From: Myxococcota bacterium
GTDB taxonomy: Bacteria > Myxococcota > B64-G9
NCBI GenBank assembly: GCA_022710975.1
Contig: JAKLGA010000003.1
Coordinates: 248,001-312,000 of the forward strand
Direction of reading: 5' to 3'
DNA length: 64,000 bases
Shown here one piece after another: positions 9,294 to 16,752 of the stretch. Each line of letters starts with the position of its first letter. The stretch's first letter is position 1. The position numbers and the translations under genes were made by a program. The notes beneath the pieces are model-generated. The model had not been told where the DNA came from and ran no database searches. It was given only the letters and a program-made list of their open reading frames with translations.

Positions 9294-9524
9294 ATGGCCG
9301 GATCGGCCACGGCGATGATGGACGTGTTCACCGTCATCGAGCGGGAGGGGATGCAGAAGCCGTTCTGGTTGCGGGTCGGCGCCTGCTTCACCAACCGGGA
9401 CGGGTCGTTCAGCGTGCTGCTCGACGCGTACCCGAAGGACGGCAAGCTGCAGATCCGCGCCCGCCCGCAGGAGTGGGATCGGGGCAAGGGCAAGGACAAG
9501 GACCGGGATGGGGCCGGGCACTGA
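9294..9524 (+). CDS. Small hypothetical protein, 76 residues
   Basis: ATG 9294 is preceded by AAGGAGGG at ideal spacing, so this start is preferred over the in-frame ATG at 9201, which would overlap the sigma-54 site. The core reads MMDVFTVIEREGMQKPFW, then LRVGACFTNRDGSFSVLLDA, DGKLQIRARPQEW and a charged Lys/Asp tail. The alternating hydrophobic pattern suggests a small beta-rich cytoplasmic domain. I do not recognise a characterised family. It sits between the sigma-54 promoter and the ComEA-like gene, with 52 bases between the two genes, so both are probably in one regulated transcript. Confidence 0.75.
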   Translation: MAGSATAMMDVFTVIEREGMQKPFWLRVGACFTNRDGSFSVLLDAYPKDGKLQIRARPQEWDRGKGKDKDRDGAGH

Positions 9525-9576
9525 CCGTGGGGGCGGTGTCCGGTGGGTCTGGAACGCACGAACAGGAGGGAGTGAG

Positions 9577-9939
9577 ATGAAGAGCGCGTGGAACCTGGCG
9601 GTGGTGGGGGTGGCGGTGGTGGCGGCCTGCGCGCTGCTGCTCGTGGGGGCCCCGGCCCATGCGGCCGGCGGCGCGGCCGACGGGGCCGGGGTGGTGAACG
9701 TGAACTCGGCCAGCGCCCAGCAGCTGCAGCTGCTGCCGGGCATCGGGGCCAAGAAGGCCCAGGCCATCCTCGAGCACCGCGCCAAGAGCCCGTTCGGCTC
9801 GGTGGACGAGCTGCTCAAGGTCAAGGGCATCGGGCAGAAGCTGCTCGAGCGCATCCGGCCGCAGGTGGTGCTGCAGGGCGACACGACGCTGAAGCCCAGC
9901 GCGAAGAAGAAGGGGAGCCGGGCCAAGAAGAGCGACTGA
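9577..9939 (+). CDS. ComEA-like helix-hairpin-helix protein, exported or membrane-anchored
   Basis: The 120-residue protein starts at ATG 9577 after GGAGGGAG. Residues 1-31 form a signal peptide or anchor (hydrophobic stretch, then APAHAAGG). Residues about 41-101 carry a ComEA-type double helix-hairpin-helix: VVNVNSASAQQLQLLPGIG, KKAQAILEHR, SPFGSVDELLKVKGIGQKLLERI. The two GIG hairpins are the non-specific DNA-backbone contacts of the family. The tail is basic (KKKGSRAKKS). ComEA proteins bind incoming DNA in the periplasm during natural transformation, but single HHH proteins of this size are common and uptake competence cannot be claimed from this gene alone. It lies downstream of a sigma-54-type promoter. 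Confidence 0.85.
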   Translation: MKSAWNLAVVGVAVVAACALLLVGAPAHAAGGAADGAGVVNVNSASAQQLQLLPGIGAKKAQAILEHRAKSPFGSVDELLKVKGIGQKLLERIRPQVVLQGDTTLKPSAKKKGSRAKKSD

Positions 9940-9963
9940 CGGGTCGGCGGGGAAGGGAGGGGC

Positions 9964-9996
9964 GGGGGCCGTCGTCCGGCGCGGGCGGCGGCCCCC
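9964..9996. terminator. GC-rich hairpin between convergent genes
   Basis: GGGGGCCG (9964-9971) and CGGCCCCC (9989-9996) are perfect inverted repeats around a 17-base loop. The hairpin lies between the ComEA-like gene and the convergent 10015-10200 gene. No U-tract follows on either strand, so intrinsic termination is only possible, not shown. Confidence 0.35.
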
Positions 9997-10014
9997 GGTC
10001 CGTTTCGGGCCGGC

Positions 10015-10200
10015 CTACTTCTTCTTGTAGACGTTCAGGCCGATCTTGACGCCCTGCTCCTCGGCCCCGGGGACGCTCTGGTTGCCCTCGGTGGTGGCGA
10101 TGATGATGTTCTTCTGCGAGGAGGACAGCCCGAACTCCTTGCCCAGGTCCACGGTGATGATCAGCTTCTTGTCCACGATCTTCATGTCGACGTTCTTCAT
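10015..10200 (-). CDS. Small conserved hypothetical protein, 61 residues
   Basis: The protein starts at ATG 10200 (MKNVDMKIVDKKL) with AGAGGGTG upstream. Its body is a short beta-rich domain: KLIITVDLGKEFG, then SSSQKNIIIATTEGNQSVPG, and a C-terminal KIGLNVYKKK. Proteins with this pattern (alternating strands, ASTEGN/PGAEE-like centre, IGLNVYKK end) are frequent small hypotheticals in deltaproteobacteria (recalled, not searched). No function is known. It has no export signal. The longer in-frame reading up to 10317 has no ribosome-binding site and would enter the promoter area. Confidence 0.75.
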   Translation of the reverse strand: MKNVDMKIVDKKLIITVDLGKEFGLSSSQKNIIIATTEGNQSVPGAEEQGVKIGLNVYKKK

Positions 10201-10242
10201 GCCCGCACCCTCTTTGGTTCGTGGTTCGCCAGATCGGGGCGA

Positions 10243-10271
10243 ATCGTGCCATGGGCGCGGCGGGCTGCCAA
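10243..10271 (-). promoter_or_regulatory. Possible promoter of the 61-residue gene
   Basis: On the minus strand TTGGCA (10271-10266) and CACGAT (10248-10243) are 17 bases apart, and a TGN extension precedes the -10. It lies about 43 bases before ATG 10200. Confidence 0.35.
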
Positions 10272-10324
10272 GCTTTTTTCTGCGGGGTTGACGCGCCCCT
10301 GGCAGGCGTGCGAACACCGGGAGC

Positions 10325-11242
10325 GTGAGCGCTCCCGATTCCAGGATCCGTCGCCGCGGCCTCGCCTGGCTGGCCTGTCTCCTGCTCGCCCCGGCCGCGG
10401 CCCAGGCCCAGCCCGCCGAGCCCGTCTACCTCGGCCAGGCCCGGCCGGAGGGGGTCCCGGCCCGGGTGATCTCGCTCGCCCCGAACCTGACCGAGGCCAT
10501 CTTCGCCCTGGGCGCCGGCGGGAGCCTGGTCGGCGTGACCCGGTACGACGACCACCCGCCCGAGGTGGCCGCGCTCCCGCGCGTGGGCGGCTTCACCGAC
10601 CCGAGCCTGGAGGCCATCCTGGCGCTGCGTCCGGAGCTGGTGGTGTGCGTGCCGAACGCCGGCAACCGCAAGGCCATGGAGGCGCTCGGGCGGGTGAAGG
10701 TCCCGGTGCTGGTGCTGCCGGCCGAGACGCTCGAGGACGTGTTCCTCTCCCTGGAGACGCTGGGCAAGGTGCTGGGGCGCGAGGCCGCGGCCCGGGAGCT
10801 CCAGGGCTCGCTGCGCCGCAGGGTGGAGGCCGTCCGCGCGCGCACCCGGGGGGCGCCGAAGCCCTCGGTGCTGGTGGTGTACGGCCACAAGCCCCTGGTC
10901 GCGGCCGGGGAGGGCACCTTCGCCCAGGCCCTGATCGAGCTGGCCGGCGGGCGCAACGTGCTGGCAGGGAGCCGGGTGCGCTACCCGACGGTGCCCATGG
11001 AGGAGGTGCTCAGGCTGGCGCCCGAGGTGATCCTCGACGCCTCGATGAGCGGCACCGGCTCCGAGCTGGAGCCCGGCCAGGCCCGGGAGGCCTGGGCTCG
11101 CTGGAGCGTGCTACCTGCGGTCCGCGCGGGCAGGGTCCACCTGGTGGACTCGGTGCTCTGGTTCCGGCCCGGCCCACGCATCGTCCAGGGCCTCGAGCAG
11201 ATGGCCAGGCTGCTGCACCCGGAGCTCGACTGGGGCGATTGA
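10325..11242 (+). CDS. Periplasmic binding protein of a FecCD-type ABC importer (BtuF-like)
   Basis: A 305-residue protein from GTG 10325. Residues 1-28 are a signal peptide (LAWLACLLLAPAAAQAQ). The mature part is a class III substrate-binding protein of the cobalamin/haem/siderophore type: RVISLAPNLTEAIFALGAG, VGVTRYDDHP, RVGGFTDPSLEAILALRPELVV in lobe 1, a long connecting helix, then VLVVYGHKPLVAAGEGTF and VLPAVRAGRVHLVDS in lobe 2. This arrangement is closest to BtuF, so vitamin B12 is a possible ligand, but haem and siderophores are also bound by this fold. A FecCD permease (18655) and a matching ATPase (26807) in this window would complete the importer although they are not adjacent. TTGACG at 10288 is a possible -35. 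No cobalamin riboswitch was seen upstream. Confidence 0.85.
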   Translation: MSAPDSRIRRRGLAWLACLLLAPAAAQAQPAEPVYLGQARPEGVPARVISLAPNLTEAIFALGAGGSLVGVTRYDDHPPEVAALPRVGGFTDPSLEAILALRPELVVCVPNAGNRKAMEALGRVKVPVLVLPAETLEDVFLSLETLGKVLGREAAARELQGSLRRRVEAVRARTRGAPKPSVLVVYGHKPLVAAGEGTFAQALIELAGGRNVLAGSRVRYPTVPMEEVLRLAPEVILDASMSGTGSELEPGQAREAWARWSVLPAVRAGRVHLVDSVLWFRPGPRIVQGLEQMARLLHPELDWGD

Positions 11243-11265
11243 CCCTCGGCCCGGGATGTGATAAT
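11239..11265 (+). promoter_or_regulatory. Promoter of the 11274 gene, leaderless type
   Basis: TTGACC (11239-11244, overlapping the upstream stop) and an extended TG-T-GATAAT (-10 at 11260-11265) precede ATG 11274 by only 8 bases. The spacer of 15 is short. The gene has no Shine-Dalgarno, which fits a leaderless mRNA. Confidence 0.4.
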
Positions 11266-11273
11266 CGACCGAT

Positions 11274-12545
11274 ATGCAGTTTGGTTTGAGTCCCAGGCCG
11301 GAGCTCGAGGGAGTTCGCCGCATCGTCCACAGCGGGCGGAGCGCGCTGGTGGTCGGGGCGCTCGGCAGCGGCGTCTCCCACCTCCTGCGAGATCTCGAGA
11401 AGCAGCTCGCAAGAAATGGTGAATTCGGGGTCCTTCGCCTCGATCTGGGCCTTCCCGGGAGCGCTGCCTCGGTGCGCAGCCAGGGGCTCTCCGGGGCGAT
11501 CCGGGAGCAGGCGCAGGCCAGGGGCACGGGGCGGCCGCTCGTGGTGCTGCTCGACGGCGCGGACCGCGTGCAGGGCCAGCTCGCCGAAACTTCCAGATCG
11601 TGGCCGGTCGTGGCCGGGGTGGAAGCGCCACGGGCTGTCGAACCACCTGCTGGATTTGAGAAAATCTCGCTGGAGCCGATGGGTTTGCGAGACTGGATCG
11701 CCCTGGTTGGCGCCCCCTCGCCTCGGCTCATCGATTACCTCGAGCACGGGGGCTTGTTCGTGTCCGGGCGCGAGAATCCCCAGCGCCTGGTCGAGCGCCT
11801 CGAGCAGCTCGTACTGCGCAACGTGCTGCTGCGAACCGAGGTCCGAGATCCTGAAAAACTGATGGACATGGCGGTTGATATTATTGGGAGGCCAGGACAG
11901 CCGGTCTCCGCGACCCGCCTCCGGAAGTTGCACACCCGCTCGCTCGACCAGGCGCGGATGTTCCTGGGACACCTGCAGGCTGCCGGACTGATCCGCCTGG
12001 TCGTCCGGCTCGAAGACCGGGGACGGAAGTCGGCCCAGGCGTCCAGGCTCGCGTTCTCGCTGGACACCGCCCTCCCTCTGGCGATGCGGTTGGGGACGGA
12101 GGCGCGCGAGGACGCGGTCCTGCCCGGCCCCTGGATGCGCGGATGGATCACGAACGCGATCTTCGTCGAGTTGCTGAAGGCGAACGCAGACGTATCCTGC
12201 TGGCGCGAGGAGGATCGCTGGGGGCTCGCGCTTCCGTCCCCGGCAGGGCCGGAGGGGAGCGTGCTGGTGGACGTCCGGTTCCCTGGAGAACCTCCCCCCC
12301 GAGAGATCGAGAAAGCCATGCGGAAGCTCGGAGCACGACAGGCGCTGGTGTTCGTGCCGGGCGAGCTCGACCGCCCCCTGGCGGCGGGCACGGGCACGGC
12401 GGCGAAACGGCTGCGGGAGGGGAGCGGGCTCCAGGAGGTCGATCTCGCCACCTGGCTCATGGATCCGGTTCTTCTGTCTGGAAAACGGACCGACATAAAG
12501 GTTGGTAGCGTGATGCCGTCCCGGCGGAGGTCTCACCTGTTATAG
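11274..12545 (+). CDS. AAA_14/DUF4143-like ATPase with degenerate P-loop
   Basis: The 423-residue protein resembles bacterial AAA-type ATPases that pair an N-terminal nucleotide-binding domain with a winged-helix/nuclease-like C-terminus. The P-loop position reads GALGSGVSH at residues 28-36, so the lysine of GxxGxGKS is a valine at 34. The Walker B site PLVVLLDGAD (88-97) is intact in outline. The middle (about 190-260) looks like a winged helix (SATRLRKLHTRSLDQARMFLGHLQAAGLI). The C-terminus (about 280-400) has VLVDVRFPG and a Lys-Leu-Gly-Ala segment like restriction-endonuclease-type folds. Loss of the P-loop lysine suggests it cannot hydrolyse ATP normally. It shows more AT-rich codons than its neighbours (for example 11860-11895), possibly reflecting transfer. 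The family assignment is tentative. Confidence 0.7.
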   Translation: MQFGLSPRPELEGVRRIVHSGRSALVVGALGSGVSHLLRDLEKQLARNGEFGVLRLDLGLPGSAASVRSQGLSGAIREQAQARGTGRPLVVLLDGADRVQGQLAETSRSWPVVAGVEAPRAVEPPAGFEKISLEPMGLRDWIALVGAPSPRLIDYLEHGGLFVSGRENPQRLVERLEQLVLRNVLLRTEVRDPEKLMDMAVDIIGRPGQPVSATRLRKLHTRSLDQARMFLGHLQAAGLIRLVVRLEDRGRKSAQASRLAFSLDTALPLAMRLGTEAREDAVLPGPWMRGWITNAIFVELLKANADVSCWREEDRWGLALPSPAGPEGSVLVDVRFPGEPPPREIEKAMRKLGARQALVFVPGELDRPLAAGTGTAAKRLREGSGLQEVDLATWLMDPVLLSGKRTDIKVGSVMPSRRRSHLL

Positions 12546-12559
12546 GCTGATACGGCGGT

Positions 12560-12784
12560 CTATTTTCTTTCGAGCCCGTACCGCAGGACTTTGCTGGCGC
12601 AGCGTAGGCAGTAGGTCATGATTTCGCCCGGGTCGGTGATGGGTTGGTACTGGTTGAACTTCTCGCAGCGGGCGTTCTCGCAGATCTGGTACACCTTGGC
12701 TCCCTGCTGGAGGAGCTGGAGCAACCTGGCCTTGGGCATCTCCTCGAAGGAGTACTCGTCGATGATCTGGAAATCGTCGCTCAA
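12560..12784 (-). CDS. Small zinc-ribbon-like protein, 74 residues
   Basis: The start is a TTG at 12784, chosen because GGGAGAAGG lies 4-5 bases before it and no in-frame ATG upstream is usable. The sequence has an acidic N-terminus (SDDFQIIDEYSFEEMPKA), a Leu/Gln helix (RLLQLLQQGAK), then two Cys pairs: CENARC around residue 35 and CLRC around residue 60. The spacing CxxxxC and CxxC suggests a single zinc ribbon. I know no function. It ends 14 bases from the convergent ATPase-like gene and is divergent from the YfcC gene at 12831, separated by 46 bases. Confidence 0.75.
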   Translation of the reverse strand: MSDDFQIIDEYSFEEMPKARLLQLLQQGAKVYQICENARCEKFNQYQPITDPGEIMTYCLRCASKVLRYGLERK

Positions 12785-12830
12785 GGCGCCTTCTCCCGTA
12801 TTCCACCTCCCGTCCTACCGCGGGTGAGCC

Positions 12831-14219
12831 ATGCTGCGCAAGATCCCCGACGTGTTCGCCATCGTGTTCACCCTGAGCCTGCTGGCCGCGGTCGCGACCT
12901 GGTTCGTCCCGGGCGGAGAGTACGAGCGCAGGCAGGAGAAGGTGGGCTCCAGTGTCCGCACGGTGCTGGTCGAGGGCTCGTACCATGAGGTCGATGCGCG
13001 GCCGCAGGTGCTCGAGGTGCTCACCGCGCCCCTGCGCGGGTTCCTCCGGCTGGGCGAGATCATCGCCTTCATCTTCATCGTGGGCGGGGCGTTCTTCATG
13101 CTGAACGAGACCGGCGCCCTGTCGGCCGGCATCCGCCGCCTGGTGAAGCGCCTGGCGGGGCGCGAGTTCCTGGTCATCCCCCTCGTCATGACCCTGTTCT
13201 CCTTCTTCGGCGCCGCCTTCGGCATGTGCGAGGAGGCCATGCCGTTCGTCCTGCTGTTCGTGCCGCTGGCGATCGCCCTGGGCTACGACTCCCTGGTGGG
13301 GGTGAGCCTGAGCTTCCTGGCCGCCGGGGTGGGCTTCGCCGGGGCCTTCTTCAACCCCTTCACCCTGCAGATCGCCCAGGGGCTGGCGGGGGTGGAGCCG
13401 CTCTCGGGCATGGGCTACCGGGTGCTGGTCTGGGCCCTGGTGACCACGGTGACCATCGCCTGGGTCATGGTGTACGCCGCCCGCATCAAGAAGCACCCGG
13501 AGAAGAGCCCGATGTTCGAGCTGGATCGGACCCGGCGGGAGGAGCTCGCCCGGGAGGCGGCCCAGGACGCCCCCTTCACCTGGCGCCACGCCGCCGTGCT
13601 CGGCGTGCTGTTCACCGGTATGGCCGGCATGGTGACCGGGGTGATCGTCTGGGGTTGGTACATCCAGGAGTTGGCCGGGCTGTTCCTCGGCATGGGGCTG
13701 CTCGCCGGGGCCCTGTCCGGCCTGGGGCCGAGTCGGCTGGCCAGGAGCTTCGTGGCCGGCTGCAAGGACATCGCCTCGGCTGCCCTGGTGGTCGCCTTCG
13801 CGGGCGGCATCATCGTGCTGCTGGAGGACGGCCGGATCATGGACACCCTCCTGCACGGACTGGCCGAGAGCACCTCCAGCCTGCCCCCCTTGCTGGCCGC
13901 GGACGTCCAGTACCTCATCCAAATGACAGTGAATTTCTTCATTCCCTCGGGCTCGACCAAGGCCGCCCTGACCATCCCGATCATGGCGCCGCTGGCAGAC
14001 CTCTCGGGCATCACCCGGCAGACCGCGGTGCTGGCCTACCAGCTCGGCGACGGGTTCACCAACATGATCATCCCGACCTCCGGGGTGACGGTGGGCACCC
14101 TGGCCATGGCCAAGATCCCCTTCGAGCGCTGGTTCCGTTGGCACCTGCCGCTCCAGGTCGTGTTCGTGGTGCTGTCGCTGCTGCTGCTGATCTGGCCGGT
14201 GCTGACGGGCTGGAGCTGA
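12831..14219 (+). CDS. YfcC/DcuC-family anion or amino-acid transporter
   Basis: A 462-residue inner-membrane protein with about 12 hydrophobic segments. It fits the YfcC branch of the DcuC superfamily (C4-dicarboxylate/arginine-ornithine type carriers). Signature stretches are a FVPGGEYER-type loop after helix 1, IAFIFIVGGAFFMLNETGAL, FFGAAFGMCEEAMPF in the first half and VNFFIPSGSTKAAL and YQLGDGFTNMIIPTSG in the second; the last two resemble the paired hairpin substrate sites of the ion-transporter superfamily. Length and layout are normal for YfcC. The substrate cannot be told; members are annotated as putative basic amino-acid antiporters. The ATG at 12831 has only a weak ribosome-binding site. 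Confidence 0.85.
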   Translation: MLRKIPDVFAIVFTLSLLAAVATWFVPGGEYERRQEKVGSSVRTVLVEGSYHEVDARPQVLEVLTAPLRGFLRLGEIIAFIFIVGGAFFMLNETGALSAGIRRLVKRLAGREFLVIPLVMTLFSFFGAAFGMCEEAMPFVLLFVPLAIALGYDSLVGVSLSFLAAGVGFAGAFFNPFTLQIAQGLAGVEPLSGMGYRVLVWALVTTVTIAWVMVYAARIKKHPEKSPMFELDRTRREELAREAAQDAPFTWRHAAVLGVLFTGMAGMVTGVIVWGWYIQELAGLFLGMGLLAGALSGLGPSRLARSFVAGCKDIASAALVVAFAGGIIVLLEDGRIMDTLLHGLAESTSSLPPLLAADVQYLIQMTVNFFIPSGSTKAALTIPIMAPLADLSGITRQTAVLAYQLGDGFTNMIIPTSGVTVGTLAMAKIPFERWFRWHLPLQVVFVVLSLLLLIWPVLTGWS

Positions 14220-14223
14220 GCGC

Positions 14224-15249
14224 TCAGCGCTTCTTCTTGGCGAACAGGGAGATGATCCAGAAGACCAGCACCAGGGCGAAGATCCCCCCGGTGACGCAGC
14301 CGTCGTCGCAGTCTTCGCAGTCGTCTCCCGCGTGGAGGGAGGCGGGCACCGTCGAGGGCGCGTCGCCCGCGAGCTCGTCCCCGCTGAAGGGCACGATCTG
14401 GGCGCTCTTGTCGGCCCCGACGGCGATCTCCCGGAAGGGGCGCCAGTCGTCCCGGCTCCACCCCGGCGGGACCGGGTACTCGCCCGCCAGGACGTCGTCC
14501 AGGATCACCCGCACCACCACCCCGGACTCGCCGAGCGTGGGGTTGCCGCTGTAGTTGTGGACCCAGTACACGTAGCTGCCCGGCGGCGGCTCGAGCACGG
14601 TGATGGTCTCCGGGCCGCCCCAGTCCATGTCGTCCACGTCCAGGCTCACCTCGTGCCTGGGCTCGTCTGCGCTGTGGGTCTTGTTGCCGAAGTACACGTG
14701 CTCGTTCGAGCAGGGGCAGGCCAGGTGGGAGTCGGCGTCCTTGACCTGGCTCTGGGCCGAGCCCCAGTTGAGCACGATCTGGATGCGCTTCTGGCCGCTC
14801 TGGCCGGTGGACTCGAGCAGCATGGTGAGCGTGGTGGTGATCACCTGCCCGTCGGTGCTGACCTCGGTCGGGCTCCGCTCCACGGCCACGTATCCGGGGC
14901 GCCGGTAGGTGACCAGCCAGCGGCCGGCCGGGACCCGGAGCGCGAGCTTTCCGTCCGGCCCCGTGTTGCCCTTGAACATCGGCGCGTCCTCGGGGCTGGC
15001 GCGCAGCTCCACCTGCGTGTCGCCCAGGACCTTGTCCTTGACCAGGGAGTCGTTGACCTGGAACACCACCCCGACCGGCGGCCCGAGCTCGAGGGTCCTC
15101 GCCGGCGGGCCGGCGTCGGCCTGGGCGGGGGCCGCCGCGTCGGTCTGGGCGGGGGCCTCGGTGCCGCCGTCCACGGGCGCGGGTGGCTCCTGGGCAGGCG
15201 CGCCCAGGGGCAGGGCCAGCAGGGCGATCACCAGCGCGAGGCGATTCAT
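14224..15249 (-). CDS. Exported protein with carboxypeptidase-regulatory-like domain and Cys/TM/KKKR tail
   Basis: A 341-residue protein starting at ATG 15249, whose first bases overlap the stop of the phosphoesterase gene (ATGA), so translation is probably coupled. Residues 1-19 are a signal peptide ending GAPAQ. An Ala/Pro/Asp/Gln-rich low-complexity stretch runs to about 55. Next comes a beta-sandwich of the carboxypeptidase-regulatory type (TQVELRA, GPDGKLALRVPAGRWLVTYR), then a second beta domain (about 135-265) with VLNWGS, ADSHLACPC and a collagen-binding-like PPGSYVYWVHNYSG. The tail has a Cys/Asp cluster (DDCEDCDDGC, about 309-318), a hydrophobic stretch (about 323-337) and terminal KKKR. 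That tail resembles a C-terminal sorting signal such as MYXO-CTERM but with different spacing. The surface location is inferred. Confidence 0.8.
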   Translation of the reverse strand: MNRLALVIALLALPLGAPAQEPPAPVDGGTEAPAQTDAAAPAQADAGPPARTLELGPPVGVVFQVNDSLVKDKVLGDTQVELRASPEDAPMFKGNTGPDGKLALRVPAGRWLVTYRRPGYVAVERSPTEVSTDGQVITTTLTMLLESTGQSGQKRIQIVLNWGSAQSQVKDADSHLACPCSNEHVYFGNKTHSADEPRHEVSLDVDDMDWGGPETITVLEPPPGSYVYWVHNYSGNPTLGESGVVVRVILDDVLAGEYPVPPGWSRDDWRPFREIAVGADKSAQIVPFSGDELAGDAPSTVPASLHAGDDCEDCDDGCVTGGIFALVLVFWIISLFAKKKR

Positions 15250-16727
15250 CGGGGCACCTCCTCGGGGAGCCGGGAGGGCGCCACGCGCACCTCCTCGATG
15301 CCCCCGGGCCGGACGGTGAACACGGTCATGTGGGGTCCGAGCTGGAACTGCATGCCGGGCACGGGCTCGTACCCGTCCAGGCGCGAGCCGCCGCCCGCGC
15401 TGGTCAGGTACACGGTCCCGGCCTCCTCGAGCCTCGCGTGCAGGTGGACGTGGCCGGAGACGACGTAGGCCACCCCGTGGGCCGCGGCCAGCGCCTTGAG
15501 GCGGGCCGCATCGTCCGGCGACAGGTTGCCGGGGTATCCGGCCAGGCTCGTGTGCATGGGGTGGGGCGGCACGTGCAGCCCGACGATCTTCCAGGGCACC
15601 GCTTCGCTCCGCGCGAGCTCCTGGTCGAGCCACCCGAGCTGCTCTTGCCCGAGGTGGTAGCCCTGCGCGTCCCAGCGGGTGGAGTCCAGCACGGCGAAGA
15701 AGAGCTCGCCGACGCGGAAGGAGTAGCGATCCGGGCCGAACCAGCGCGCGTAGTGCCGCCGACCCTGGCAGTTGGTCTCGTGGTTGCCCTTGATGGGGTA
15801 GGTGGGGAAGGGGAAGGACGCGGTGCGGGCGAAGTACTGCTCCAGCTCGCCCGGGAGCGAGTTGCGGGTGTAGTCCCCGACCGCGAGCAGGAACAGCGGA
15901 TCGTGCTCCTGGCGGACCGCCTCGATCACCGACACGAAGATGCCGAGCTGCTCCTTCACGTCCCCGCCGACCATGAACGAGTAGGGCCTCACCAGCGGCC
16001 GGGGCGAGAGGTGCACCCGGCCCCTGGCGTGGGCGGGCAGCCGGCCGGTGAGCTCCAGCGCGAGCGGGCCCTCGCGGCGGAAGCGCGGCTCCTCGAGCCC
16101 CTCGCTGCCCGGCGCCGACAGGCGGTCCGAGGTGTTCTGGATGCGCAGCGCCACCTGCCTGGCCTCGCCGCTCGCGTTCTCCAGCGACACGTCCGTGTCC
16201 GGCCCGAGGGACTGGACGATCGGCCGGCCCCCCTCGATCCGCAGGAAGGCCCCGCCCCGGACCGAGTAGATCAGGCCGCCGTGCTCGAGCCGGGCCGCGT
16301 CCGGCAGCGGCTCGACCGGTGGCTCGATCGACACCAGGTTGTAGCTCTCGGCGAACACGGGCAGGCCGACCCGCACCCGTCCGGCCCCCAGGGCCTCGGC
16401 CCGTCCCGTCTGGCCCTCGGCCGAGTAGAAGCGGAAGAACACCCGCTCGGGCGAGAGCCCGGGCCCGGCCAGCTCGAAGCCGCAGGCGCGCTCCGCCGGC
16501 CCGGGGTTGACCAGCATGAAGCTGGCCGGCTCGGTCAGGACCTCGACCCGCGGCGCCTCGGCCGCGCCGGCCACGCGCACCCCCTGCGCGGCCTTGACGG
16601 CCAGGCCGCACAGGCCGGGGGGCGCCGCGGCCGCGGGGGGCGCCTCGGTCCGGGCACAGCCCGCGGCGAGCGCGGCGAGGTCGAGGCAGAGCCAGAGGAG
16701 CACGGCGGATCGGAGCCAGGGCTGCAT
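15246..16727 (-). CDS. Calcineurin-like metallophosphoesterase lipoprotein
   Basis: The 493-residue protein starts at ATG 16727 after AGGAGGAG; a longer in-frame reading to 16805 would overlap the upstream gene. It has a lipoprotein signal with the lipid-accepting Cys at residue 24 (LAAGC). Residues 40-245 form an N-terminal beta-rich region. The phosphoesterase core is at about 250-470, with all metal-site blocks visible: GGDV (254-257, where GDxH is usual), GDY (284-286), GNHE (314-317), GLHVPPHP (His385) and GHVHLH (425-430). The first block lacks the usual His. The product is expected on the periplasmic face of a membrane and to cleave a phosphoester of unknown identity. It is the middle gene of an operon with the UDP-sugar pyrophosphorylase upstream (25 bases apart) and the Cys/TM-tailed protein downstream (overlapping). 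Confidence 0.88.
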   Translation of the reverse strand: MQPWLRSAVLLWLCLDLAALAAGCARTEAPPAAAAPPGLCGLAVKAAQGVRVAGAAEAPRVEVLTEPASFMLVNPGPAERACGFELAGPGLSPERVFFRFYSAEGQTGRAEALGAGRVRVGLPVFAESYNLVSIEPPVEPLPDAARLEHGGLIYSVRGGAFLRIEGGRPIVQSLGPDTDVSLENASGEARQVALRIQNTSDRLSAPGSEGLEEPRFRREGPLALELTGRLPAHARGRVHLSPRPLVRPYSFMVGGDVKEQLGIFVSVIEAVRQEHDPLFLLAVGDYTRNSLPGELEQYFARTASFPFPTYPIKGNHETNCQGRRHYARWFGPDRYSFRVGELFFAVLDSTRWDAQGYHLGQEQLGWLDQELARSEAVPWKIVGLHVPPHPMHTSLAGYPGNLSPDDAARLKALAAAHGVAYVVSGHVHLHARLEEAGTVYLTSAGGGSRLDGYEPVPGMQFQLGPHMTVFTVRPGGIEEVRVAPSRLPEEVPR

Positions 16728-16752
16728 GCGGGCGCTCCTCCTGCGCGGTGGT

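Noticed and set aside
10271-10276. Short T-run at 10271-10276 as an intrinsic terminator
   Set aside because: No stable hairpin immediately precedes it on the plus strand, and the gene there runs in the other direction.
10200-10324. Cobalamin riboswitch upstream of the BtuF-like gene
   Set aside because: No B12-box-like sequence or suitable length of untranslated leader was found; the gap is 124 bases and shared with a divergent gene.
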